A DNA stretch of 64,000 bases, taken from positions 436,290-500,289 of the forward strand of contig NMRA01000221.1 of assembly GCA_002633005.1 (NCBI GenBank), given 5' to 3'. Position 1 is the stretch's first letter; each line of letters opens with the position of its first letter. The stretch is from Phoronis australis (Eukaryota > Phoronida > Phoronidae). A program made the translations under genes and the position numbers. The notes under the pieces were generated by a model. It was given only the letters and a program-made list of their open reading frames with translations. It was not told the origin of the DNA and made no database searches. Below, in pieces: positions 33,400-43,699 of this stretch.

Positions 33400-36390
33400 A
33401 AACTCAAACTAGAGTTTTGCAAAAATAAGGCGCAACATTTCACGCTTTTTAATAAAAGTATATGCAACATATTTTACAAAGTCCTCCGAGAGTCATAAAA
33501 AATATAAAAATACGAAAAAATACACAAAATACGTTATTCATGATCAAAATTTTCCAAACTACACTGATAAACTAAAAATATGCTGTATTCATAGTTTGCA
33601 TTTTGTCTCGACACCGAGTGATTTGAATGACAAGAGGGTTATGCCCTTGGAGTGTTTGCTCGGTGTCATAACACGGCGATCCAGGGTGACATTATTGACG
33701 TAGTTCTAACTAGGTCGATGCACTTGTTGAATAGTGATCAACTGTGTCCGATAGAAAACATTCATTAGTTTCTTTTCAAGTGTGCAATATAAACGTGTGA
33801 GAAGTGCAACCATTGTTGAACTGTTGCGCAACATGTTTAGTTGCTCTGCAAAACAAGATTCCCTGTTCGCAATCGTACATGCAAGTTCAACCATACGGAA
33901 CTTTGCTAAATGTAGGTGGACTAAAACCTGATAATATCCAACCGTGGTCTGAAAGAACATTTTTTGTTTTAGTATGTTTTAAAAATGTGTATTGCGTTGC
34001 AATGGCAAATGAAAAAACGAAGCATAGTGCCACTTTGACAGCTTCGTTTGATTATTTGTTGTTGATCTACCTACGTGGAACATTAAATGCATCCCTAAGG
34101 CTAATTATAAAACATTCAATATCTTGCAGTTCTGCTTCATCTGTAACAGCATTCCAAAAATCGAATTATCTTTTGTAGAGTTCTGTTGCATTATTGAAAA
34201 AATAAAGAAATTTCGTGCTGAATGCGCATTCGCTTCGTTAACGCCTCGGTCCGGCAGATAAGTCTCATCCACCGGGTAATATCGGAAGATTTTCAGGAGG
34301 GTCAGGCGGGTGTCTGGGTATAAAATCTCCCGCTGTAAGTAATATGACATCGTAGTCCAGGACTACTATTGATCCCAATGAAATCACCACATCATACCAG
34401 GCATCGAGATAGAACTCTAACGTAGGGATCAGGCGACCATTACCCGATAGGTTATCAAGGCTTTAAAAGTTGTTTTGTGAGTTTTTATTGGAAATGAAGC
34501 TCAATTGCAAGAATGTCGATAAGCTGCATGGAGGACAGTCAGTCTGTCGGGCCAATACACATCACCTGAATACGCACTGCACTGTTGAGCAATGAAGCGC
34601 TGATAGCGACGAACTTATGTCAAAATTCGGGCAACCTTGTACCTGATAAAATTCGTTTAAATAAGCATCGTCTTCACTGGTAGTGCCCAAGTTTCGCACA
34701 CACACGGGCGTTTTTCAAAAATCGGTCTCGAGAACGATTTGAAGACAAAGTGACGTTAATATAAGAAGTTTATTTTATTTAACTTTGTGTTATTTATTTG
34801 GAGTTGGCATGTTAAGAAATGGACAGAGACATGGGGTCTGCTGTTTTCATTTCCACATGAAAACATCAAAAGCTCTAATTAATCACAAAATTATTGATTA
34901 AATATAAACCATTAGCGATGCCCTTTGTTGCCGTATCTCTACAGTCTATTCACATAGTTATAATTGAGTTTTCCATTAATTACGGAAATGCTTTCTTTGT
35001 TCGACTCTGGTTTGTTCTAGCGGTGCGTGATAGGAAGAAGTCTCATTTCACCTACGGTCATGAAAGTAATCAGGATTCTCACGATGTGGCTGCGGATTAT
35101 CTCGCATACAACATCTGTCGCACTCTCACCCTGATTTTTAATGAGCTTCGTCCAGCCATTCGCAGCTGGAAGTGCGATATGCGAGCATTGTTTGGGTTTT
35201 CCTCTCATTGTGTGCAACTGGTGGTTGGGTCCATTACATCGATAGTAGGGGTACTAGTGGCCAGCGTTCTTCAAGTTGCCGGTGCAGGTAAAATTATTAC
35301 CAAACAGGCGTCAATGGAGATCTCAAAGGAGAATGGGAATCTATGAATAAGAACCTACGAACTGAGCAGATATTCCCATTTATGTTACTAAATGAGCCTT
35401 TATAACCCGCACGATCGGATGTATGCAGATCTAGGACCACCACTCCAGGTTTACGAGGAATCTAGGAACTTGGATAAACAAACGCCAATCGATGGTAGAT
35501 ACGGGCGTGCCTTCGCGCAGTCAAAATCCGGCCGTACCAACGTACCCAGGTCGTCGGAAAATGAAACTCGAGACAAAATCAAGTGATGAAAACCCCACCA
35601 GAAACCCCAATACGCGCCCCCGGCCTCGGTCGTCATCTTCACTGTTTACCCACCCTAGATACCTCAAAGCCTCCTCATACCCACCTGAATGCCCCAAATG
35701 ACAAAATGCACACCTGATACGATACCAGGGGGAAAATACCCACCCAAGATGATACCTAACAAAGCAAAACACACCGAGTTTTGCGGCACACGTCTCCTAA
35801 CCCTTCTACTGGGAAGACCTCCAGGAGCGACACTTCTTCGCTCCCATTTGTTTTCGTTTATAATTTAACGCTTTTCCCTCAGTTCAACTTTCCATTCCAA
35901 TTGCTTGATTTCCTCTCACAAACGAAAAAGGTTGTTAAGATTATTGTCAACTATTGCAATTATAGACGTAACACAAGCTATGCTTTCAATACTTCTAAAA
36001 ATAGATAGGCGGGATTAATGGTTTTGTCTCATATTGACCCGGCCGTAATCGTTGGATATAACGTGTTCGAATTTTGCAGTTTTCTCCATTGAACAACGGG
36101 CATCAAACTGGTTCTCGAAATACGGGCACGTTACATCCGACTATTGCCGTCCCGCACCAGTTTGATGGGAAATATGCACAAGTGCAGTTTCATCGGTGAA
36201 TAAAAAACCTCTGACAAGATACGTGCAAAATCCTTTCCCTGTACTATGGAATAAGCTCGCCCAAAAATGTAAACATTACCGAAGACATATTGATTCAGCT
36301 TTCCGGTAAACGCGTGTCAATAAAGTGACAATAGGCCAGTGTGCATTCAGTTATCAAACCGCTGTGCAACCATTCTCGTTCAGCCAATCG
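33400..36390. other. Non-coding DNA upstream of the BTG gene
   Basis: No exon recognised. Open stretches on both strands at 33700-34350 and a 150-codon one at 34894-35346 have no family resemblance. A small inverted repeat lies at 33610-33667. Confidence 0.4.
33610..33667. repeat. 58-bp inverted repeat near the BTG promoter
   Basis: GACACCGAG at 33610-33618 and its exact complement at 33659-33667, with further pairing of CAAGAGGG and CCCTTGG inside, so the stretch can fold as a stem-loop. It may be a mini-MITE or a structured element. Confidence 0.55.
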
Positions 36391-37609
36391 GTGTTGAGCA
36401 CTCCAAGCAGGTGTCTGTCGACTGGGATGTCCCGCACCGTAAATGTTGTGATTTGCTTTCGGGGATTTCTGATGTTTGACAAGAATGTTAATGTTTTGAC
36501 GGGTTTCCCAGCACGTCTGTTTACCTGTCAGTCGGAATGCGGAGACTTTAATTAATCTAACCACCGTGAGCGCAGCCAATTATTATTACATCAAGATCAA
36601 GGAAGCTGAAACTCACTTCTTCATCAGCTTTGTATTTCTGACACAAGACGAATGCTCCATTAACATGTCATAATATTCTTTTGTGTCGGCGGCATCTGCT
36701 CCCTAGTCATGATTGGGCTTGCCTGCCCTTGAACAAATTTGTCAGCAATACTGACCATCAAAACCACAAATGAAATTTCTAAACACGCTTGGTGCAATTT
36801 TCGTGAAGACGACTATCTACAATAACATAAGCTTGCAGCTTGCAATTAGACATCAAGTTCATTTATTGAATACAAATACATGCAAGCGCAAGTTGCCAAC
36901 GCAATTTTGACGAGGTTTTTGGTCTGCATTGACTTCAGTCAAGCCAGCCTTAGTTTTGACAAGTGGTATCATGATACATGTATTCAGTTTCGGCACTGAA
37001 CCCGCGTCGAATTTATGTAGAAAAATGCAACTGCCATCGGATTGCCTGTAGTTGGTACGCGAATCACAAAGTAGTGCAAAGTAGAAATCCATACGCCTCA
37101 CATTTTTTCGTCTGCAAACCACTGAAACGCGCGCCAACCAAACAGTGCCAGAAGCCCGTGAAGGGGACAAGGTTATGATTGACAAATCGAGTGTCCAAAT
37201 TATACGTACTCCCATTCAAACGGAGACGAACCCCAGCTCAAGCGCGCTGTTAAGCTGTGGTGACTCACACGTGGGGAAGCCCTGTGGACCGTTATTTATT
37301 TGTTAAATTTTGATATTATTGCTTCAGAGAGTATTTATTAGATTTTAAATTAAACATTTGTTACGAAAGCTGAGTACAATTTACAATTCAATTCTTAGTT
37401 TAAAATAAAATTATTGACAAAAAGTAACTGAGTTTACTTTACATTGCGCATGCGTGTTTTTACAAAAGTTGCGTCGTGAGGTTTAAAGTTTTAGACACGT
37501 CGAGTTTTTCTGCAAAAGGGTTGTTTTTACGGTTTATGTCAGAAAAGAAATCGTATAATCGCCTCTGGTTTATGGCATGGGCAAAATCCATGAGCAAGCC
37601 TCGGGATTT

Positions 37610-37805
37610 CATGCGTGCACTCAGCCTTTAACTTGGGGGGGACTCGAATTTCTGGTGAAGTGGACCTTCTGCTAACAAAAAAGCGGGAGGCCTAAAAAAA
37701 GGTTACTATGCCTTTTTAGTGGACTTTTGTCTCGTTTATTCGGACTTTTTGGTTCTCTGAGGCGGACCTTTTTGCCCACTTCGCCAAATTGGGGTGGAGG
37801 GCATG
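37610..37805. mobile_element. MITE family A, copy 5 (196 bp)
   Basis: Starts CATGCGTGCACTCAG and ends GGAGGGCATG with a degraded right terminus, but the 5-bp duplication GATTT is intact on both sides (37605-37609, 37806-37810). The interior carries the TGCTAACAAAAAAGCGGGAG and CTCGTTTATTCGGAC family blocks. Confidence 0.75.
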
Positions 37806-38253
37806 GATTTTGATGAAATTACCAAGGTGTTTTGTCCAGAAACTTGAGACTTACCGTTCAGTGTTCAGGCTGAGAAGCTGTCACGCCGAGATAAACCAGG
37901 GGGACCAATACTAGTCGTACATAGTGGGTGCATGGAAGTCTTTCGTCACAGAAATGCAAAATTCTTCGAGCTGGGAAAGTTCCGAGAACTCTGGACCTCC
38001 CTGTGGATGCGGGAGCAGACTGGGGAGCAACACTCATGAAATTTGTCGTTTGTGACTGCAGAGTGAACCGGTGACCAGGTAGGCTTCAATCTCAACTTGG
38101 GCGCCTAGTGAGACCAGTAGGTCGTTATTGTTATCAAAAGTGTTGTAAGATGTTCATTCAAAAATGATGTAAAGTGGTTATAGTTTATGCCAAAGACGCT
38201 ATATTGTAATCTTAAGTTTTTCATAACAAGAACTGAAGCACCGTAGACAAAGT

Positions 38254-38406
38254 CAGGGGCGGATCCAGAATTTTGAGTGGGGGGGTCAGGGCAGAGTATT
38301 AGCCAAGATTTTGCTCGCAAGACATTCGCACCCCCGAACTGCCAAATGGAAAATGCAGAATTTTAGGGGGTTTGGCCCCATTGGCCCCCCTCTAAATCCG
38401 CCACTG
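38254..38406. mobile_element. MITE family B, copy 2 (153 bp)
   Basis: Starts CAGGGGCGGATCCAG, ends TAAATCCGCCACTG. Flanks AAAGT and GAAGT; the partner copy has GAAGT on both sides, so the duplication was GAAGT. Confidence 0.75.
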
Positions 38407-38453
38407 GAAGTTGTTAATAATTATAGCTCATCACCTCGATCAACAATACGTAT

Positions 38454-38513
38454 CGAGATGTGCTGTCATCTATCGGTCAATCAAAATTGACCGATAGATA
38501 GCAGCACATCTCG
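38454..38513. repeat. 60-nt near-perfect hairpin
   Basis: Two 28-base arms (CGAGATGTGCTG.. and ..CAGCACATCTCG) pair with two mismatches around a 4-nt loop. An identical hairpin is at 41577-41636 in the partner block. The tight loop suits a palindromic MITE better than a microRNA precursor. Confidence 0.75.
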
Positions 38514-38734
38514 TTTAAAAATTATTACTTTTCTGTGTCTGAAGGTAAGAATATTTGGTTCAATATGGCGTCCTCCATGAGGCTGTTTTTTAGGCTGCAC
38601 ACGGAGGTTTCACGTCGTTCCTTATCTAAAGGTAACGTTTTTTATGAAAAGACACTGCACAATTGTTCGCAATTACCTTGGCGTATTTGCGCCTTGCTTG
38701 TAGATTTGAAAGTTTGGGCTTGCAGGTGTAATAG

Positions 38735-38840
38735 CCGAGATTACCCGACCCAGGAATCGAACCAGCGACTCCCGTAAAACCGGCAAGTGTGCTAACCATT
38801 CAGCTAATAGGCAATTGCCCGTTAGCGAGTAGCTAACAGA
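38735..38840 (-). mobile_element. tRNA-derived SINE fragment, copy 1
   Basis: On the minus strand an A-box-like TAGCTGAATGGTTAGCA (38790-38806) and a perfect B-box GGTTCGATTCC (38753-38763) are at tRNA spacing. The stems are degenerate, so it is not an intact tRNA gene. Confidence 0.65.
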
Positions 38841-39116
38841 GGCTCATACGATTCACCGGAAGCACAGCTTCAACATTCCCCCCTTTCCTACGGAACAGGC
38901 ACGCCACCAGGAAGGTGAACACCGGGATGTCTCGCATACAGGTCATCAACATCCCTTGGTACCTTTACCACCACAACACAGGTGAACACAAGGTAGTCTC
39001 TCATACAGGTCCTTGACTCCTGGAACCTTCCATGCACCCCGTCCCGAGGTCTGTGGGCACTAGTTGGCAGTGCTTCATTGGTATATCATCCGTTTGCCCA
39101 CTACGCCATTTGCAGT

Positions 39117-39230
39117 AATAGCCGAGATTACCCGACCCGGGAATCGAATCATCGACCCCCATAAAACCAGCAAGCATGCTAACCATTCAGCTAATAGGCA
39201 ATTGCCTGTTAGCGATTAGCTAACAGAGGC
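39117..39230 (-). mobile_element. tRNA-derived SINE fragment, copy 2
   Basis: Second unit, diverged from copy 1, with B-box variant GATTCGATTCC at 39140-39150 and the same TAGCTGAATGGTTAGC A-box. The downstream tail (GCTAACAGAGGCTC then TTCATCGGAAGCACA) matches copy 1, so the repeat unit extends beyond the tRNA-like part. Confidence 0.6.
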
Positions 39231-39288
39231 TCTTGTGATTCATCGGAAGCACATCTACAACACAGGGTCTCCTGAGCACAGACGGACA

Positions 39289-39590
39289 CCAACATGCAGC
39301 CCGTAACATTGGCTACAAGCCCAAGGCAGTCGATTCTCACATTCACATGGACTGACTGACCTTTGCATGCCAACGTTTTTCACCCGACGTGGCGGGCCGG
39401 CTGCTGACCATCTCTGAAATAAATTACATGAGTACAGTGCTTCCCTGTCCATCAAAGCTGCCCATATGTTTAACAGGGGGTGTAGCCGTCTTTGTGACCC
39501 AGTACATTATCAGTTCATGGAAGAATCCACTGAAGCGTACCCTTCGAGTTGGAAGGCAGCAATCGGCATCCATCCCAAAAATTTTTCGAG
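39289..39590 (+). pseudogene. TatD-nuclease-like (TATDN) fragment, left copy
   Basis: Pieces in three frames read GYKPKAVDSHIHMD (metal-binding HxH motif of TatD), then LPCPSKLPICLTGGVAVF, then YPSSWKAAIGIHPKN. Stops and frame changes separate them. It breaks off at the repeat E segment. Partner of 43260-43690. Confidence 0.55.
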
Positions 39591-40728
39591 CACACAAGGC
39601 TATATATTTGTGGAACGATTCAACACCTGGAAAATTTTCCTATNTGAGCACTCCAAGCAGGTGTCTGTCGACTGGGATGTCCCGCACCGTAAATGTTGTG
39701 ATTTGCTTTCGGGGATTTCTGATGTTTGACAAGAATGTTAATGTTTTGACGGGTTTCCCAGCACGTCTGTTTACCTGTCAGTCGGAATGCGGAGACTTTA
39801 ATTAATCTAACCACCGTGAGCGCAGCCAATTATTATTACATCAAGATCAAGGAAGCTGAAACTCACTTCTTCATCAGCTTTGTATTTCTGACACAAGACG
39901 AATGCTCCATTAACATGTCATAATATTCTTTTGTGTCGGCGGCATCTGCTCCCTAGTCATGATTGGGCTTGCCTGCCCTTGAACAAATTTGTCAGCAATA
40001 CTGACCATCAAAACCACAAATGAAATTTCTAAACACGCTTGGTGCAATTTTCGTGAAGACGACTATCTACAATAACATAAGCTTGCAGCTTGCAATTAGA
40101 CATCAAGTTCATTTATTGAATACAAATACATGCAAGCGCAAGTTGCCAACGCAATTTTGACGAGGTTTTTGGTCTGCATTGACTTCAGTCAAGCCAGCCT
40201 TAGTTTTGACAAGTGGTATCATGATACATGTATTCAGTTTCGGCACTGAACCCGCGTCGAATTTATGTAGAAAAATGCAACTGCCATCGGATTGCCTGTA
40301 GTTGGTACGCGAATCACAAAGTAGTGCAAAGTAGAAATCCATACGCCTCACATTTTTTCGTCTGCAAACCACTGAAACGCGCGCCAACCAAACAGTGCCA
40401 GAAGCCCGTGAAGGGGACAAGGTTATGATTGACAAATCGAGTGTCCAAATTATACGTACTCCCATTCAAACGGAGACGAACCCCAACTCAAGCGCGCTGT
40501 TACAATTCAATTCTTAGTTTAAAATAAAATTATTGACAAAAAGTAACTGAGTTTACTTTACATTGCGCAAGCGTGTTTTTACAAAAGTTGCGTCGTGAGG
40601 TTTAAAGTTTTAGACACGTCGAGTTTTTCTGCAAAAGGGTTGTTTTTACGGTTTATGTCAGAAAACAAATCGTATAATCGCCTCTGGTTTATGGCATGGG
40701 CAAAATTCATGAGCAAGCCTCGGGATTT

Positions 40729-40926
40729 CATGCGCGCACTCAGCCTTTAACATGGGGGGGGAACTCGAATTTCTGGCGAAGTGGACCTTCTGCTAACAAA
40801 AAAGCGGGAGGCCTAAAAAAAGGTTACCATGCCTTTTTAGTGGACTTTTGTCTCGTTTATTCGGACTTTTTGGTTCTCTGAGGCGGACCTTTTTGCTCAC
40901 TTCGCCAAATTGGGGTGGAGGGCATG
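40729..40926. mobile_element. MITE family A, copy 6 (198 bp)
   Basis: Partner of the element at 37610-37805, with the cleaner left end CATGCGCGCACTCAG and the same GATTT target duplication. Confidence 0.75.
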
Positions 40927-41375
40927 GATTTTGATGAAATTACCAATGTGTTTTGTCCAGAAACTTGAGACTTACCGTTCAGTGTTCAGGCTGAGAAGCT
41001 GTCACGCCGAGATAAACCAGGGGGACCAACACTAGTCGTACATAGTGGGTGCATGGAAGCCTTTCGTCACAGAAATGCAAAATTCTTCGAGCTGGGAAAG
41101 GTCCAGGAACTCTGGACCTCCCTGTGGATGCGGGAGCAGACTGGGGAGCAACACTCATGAAATTTGTCGTTTGTGACTGCAGAGTGAACCGGTGACCAGG
41201 TGGGCTTCAATCTCAGCTTGGGCGCCTACTGAGACCAGTAGGTCGTTATTGTTATCAAAAGTGTTGTAAGATGTTCATTCAAAAAATGATGTAAAGTGGT
41301 TATAGTTTATGCCAAAGACGCTATATTGTAATCTCAAGTTTTTCATAACAAGAACTGAAGCACCGTAGACGAAGT

Positions 41376-41529
41376 CAGGGGCGGATCCAGGATTTTTGAG
41401 TTGGGGGGGGCAGGGCAGATTTTTACCCAGGATTTTGCTTGCAAGACATTCGCACCCCCGAGCTGCCAAATGGAGAGTGCAGGATTTTAGGGGGGCCTGG
41501 CCCCTTGGCCCCCTCTAAATCCGCCACTG
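41376..41529. mobile_element. MITE family B, copy 3 (154 bp)
   Basis: CAGGGGCGGATCCAGG to TAAATCCGCCACTG, with exact flanking GAAGT at 41371-41375 and 41530-41534. Confidence 0.8.
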
Positions 41530-41576
41530 GAAGTTGTTAATAATTATAGCTCATCACCTCGATCAACAATACGTAT

Positions 41577-41636
41577 CGAGATGTGCTGTCATCTATCGGT
41601 CAATCAAAATTGACCGATAGATAGCAGCACATCTCG
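41577..41636. repeat. 60-nt near-perfect hairpin, second copy
   Basis: Same arms and loop as 38454-38513; both mismatches are conserved between the copies. Confidence 0.75.
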
Positions 41637-41862
41637 TTTAAAAATTATTAATTTTCTGTGTCTGAAGGTAAGAATATTTGGTTCAATATGGCGTCCTCCA
41701 TGAGGCTGTTTTTTAAGCTGCACACGGAGGTCTCACGTCGTTCCTTATCTAAAGGTAACGTTTTTTATGAATAGACACTGCACAATTTTTCGCTTAGCAA
41801 CCGGAAATTACTTTGGCGTATTTGCGCCTTGCTTGTAGATTTGAAAGTTTGGGCTTGCAGGT

Positions 41863-41970
41863 GTAATAGCCGAGATTACCCGACCCGGGAATCGAACCAG
41901 CGACTCCCATAAAACCGGCAAGTGTGCTAACCATTCGGCTAATAAGCAATTGCCCGTTAGCGAGTAGCTA
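41863..41970 (-). mobile_element. tRNA-derived SINE fragment, copy 3
   Basis: B-box GGTTCGATTCC (complement at 41888-41898) and A-box region at 41925-41941; partner of copy 1. Confidence 0.65.
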
Positions 41971-42362
41971 ACAGAGGCTCATATGATTCACCGGAAGCAC
42001 AGCTTCAACATTCCCCCCTTTCCTGCGGAACAGGCACGCCACCAGGAAGGTGAACACCAGGATGCCTCGCATACAGGTCATCAACATCCTTTGGTACCTT
42101 TACCACCACAACACACAGGCGTCCTCAGCTTCTGATCGTCCCCAATACACTACATATAATACTACAAGGTAGGACACTCCTGACTAGAAATTCCACGGGT
42201 GCTTCACTTCAGCCGTCCATAGCAAACATAAAACTCAATAAATTTACACAAAACAGAGGTTCAACAAACCATGAAGAATTGTTCTTTCTCCCAATACCAT
42301 TCACGGTGTCCTGTTCCGGCGACTTCGTAAGAAATTCGCAGTCAAAGAACAAAAATGTTCAC

Positions 42363-42855
42363 NNNNNNNNNNNNNNNNNNNNNNNNNNNNNNNNNNNNNN
42401 NNNNNNNNNNNNNNNNNNNNNNNNNNNNNNNNNNNNNNNNNNNNNNNNNNNNNNNNNNNNNNNNNNNNNNNNNNNNNNNNNNNNNNNNNNNNNNNNNNNN
42501 NNNNNNNNNNNNNNNNNNNNNNNNNNNNNNNNNNNNNNNNNNNNNNNNNNNNNNNNNNNNNNNNNNNNNNNNNNNNNNNNNNNNNNNNNNNNNNNNNNNN
42601 NNNNNNNNNNNNNNNNNNNNNNNNNNNNNNNNNNNNNNNNNNNNNNNNNNNNNNNNNNNNNNNNNNNNNNNNNNNNNNNNNNNNNNNNNNNNNNNNNNNN
42701 NNNNNNNNNNNNNNNNNNNNNNNNNNNNNNNNNNNNNNNNNNNNNNNNNNNNNNNNNNNNNNNNNNNNNNNNNNNNNNNNNNNNNNNNNNNNNNNNNNNN
42801 NNNNNNNNNNNNNNNNNNNNNNNNNNNNNNNNNNNNNNNNNNNNNNNNNNNNNNN
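42363..42855. other. Assembly gap (493 N)
   Basis: Run of N. All open frames that cross it are meaningless. Confidence 0.98.
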
Positions 42856-43094
42856 TCACAATAAAATGGCTGCCGAAGGCAGTGCACATTTGAAATAACT
42901 TGGCACAAATTAAAGAAAACTTCCGAATCGATGAATGCGGTATATTTGTGAGAGTTAAATCGAATCCTATTCAGATCATAACTTTGAAGTGGAATAATTC
43001 GGTGAGTACAACAGCAAGTCGGTTTTATGCTTAGGCGGACGAACATTGGGTTCCCCAGTATATCTTCCGTTTGCTGACTACGCCATTTGCAGTA

Positions 43095-43210
43095 ATAGCC
43101 GAGATTACCCGACCCGGGGATCGAATCATCGACCCTCATAAAACTGGCAAGAATGCTAACCATTTAGCTAATAGACAATTGCCTGTTAGCGAGTAGCTAA
43201 CAGAGGCTCA
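43095..43210 (-). mobile_element. tRNA-derived SINE fragment, copy 4
   Basis: Partner of copy 2, with a further decayed B-box (GATTCGATCCC) and A-box (TAGCTAAATGGTTAGCA). Confidence 0.55.
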
Positions 43211-43259
43211 TGTGATTCACCGGAAGCACATCTACAACACAGGGTCTCCTGAGCACAGA

Positions 43260-43690
43260 CGGCCACCAACATGCAGCCCGTAACATTGGCTACAAGCCCA
43301 AGGCAGTCGATTCTCACTTTCACATGGACTGACCTTTGCATGCCAACGTTTTTCACCAGACGTGGCCGGCCGGCTGCTGACCATCTCTGAAATACATTAC
43401 ATTAGTACAGTGCTTCCCTGTCCATCAAAGCTGCCCGTATGTTTAACAGGGGGTGTAGCCGTCTTTGTGACCCAGTACATTATCAGTTCGTGGAAGAATC
43501 CACTGAAGCGTACCTTTCGAGTTGGAAGGCAGCAATCGGCATCCATCCGAAAAACGCTAAATCCTTCAACCCTGCACTGGAGAAGGAAATTTTCAAACTT
43601 CTTCAGTTGCCTAACATTGTGGCCATAGGTGAATTGGGATTGGAAGAAGGTCATGGTAGCTCTGAAGTACAGCAGCAAGTGGTCGTATCG
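43260..43690 (+). pseudogene. TatD-nuclease-like (TATDN) fragment, right copy
   Basis: TatD proteins are metal-dependent 3'-5' exonucleases. Here frame 1 (43260-43329) reads AARNIGYKPKAVDSHFHMD then TGA, with the HxH motif at 43315-43323. A second frame gives LPCPSKLPVCLTGGVAVF to about 43463. A third, from 43466, gives WKAAIGIHPKNAKSF and PNIVAIGELGLEEGHG, covering the GIHP and GEIGLD motifs (last Asp replaced by Glu). The sequence after 43690 no longer looks like TatD. Two frame changes, a stop and a missing C-terminal half mark it as a relic. It sits among SINE pieces, so it may have been carried by a mobile element. Confidence 0.6.
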
Positions 43691-43699
43691 CTGGTGTGT

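Larger units (their letters stand above)
36395..39643 (+). repeat. Doubled block 2, left copy
   Basis: Parallels 39645-45063 from TGAGCACTCCAAGCAG onwards. It ends with CACCTGGAAAATTTTCCTAT immediately before the N at 39644; the matching end in the right copy is at 45063. Differences: 130 bases at about 37253-37382 missing from the right copy, and two large segments (about 42116-43050 and 43558-44995) present only in the right copy. Confidence 0.9.

Noticed and set aside
33706-34350. Possible coding fragments on the minus strand (for example around YPDTRLTLLKIFRYYPVDE)
   Set aside because: Protein-like in places, but I recognise no family and the pieces do not join through splice sites.
34894-35346. 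150-codon open frame, plus strand, with a hydrophobic stretch near its end
   Set aside because: No recognisable family, no splice or promoter context, and this length is expected by chance in 64 kb over six frames.
38735-38840. Possible functional tRNA gene
   Set aside because: A- and B-boxes are present but stems do not pair properly and diverged copies occur; better as a tRNA-derived SINE.
42279-43163. Open frames of 170-270 codons crossing the 42363-42855 gap
   Set aside because: Almost entirely unread bases.
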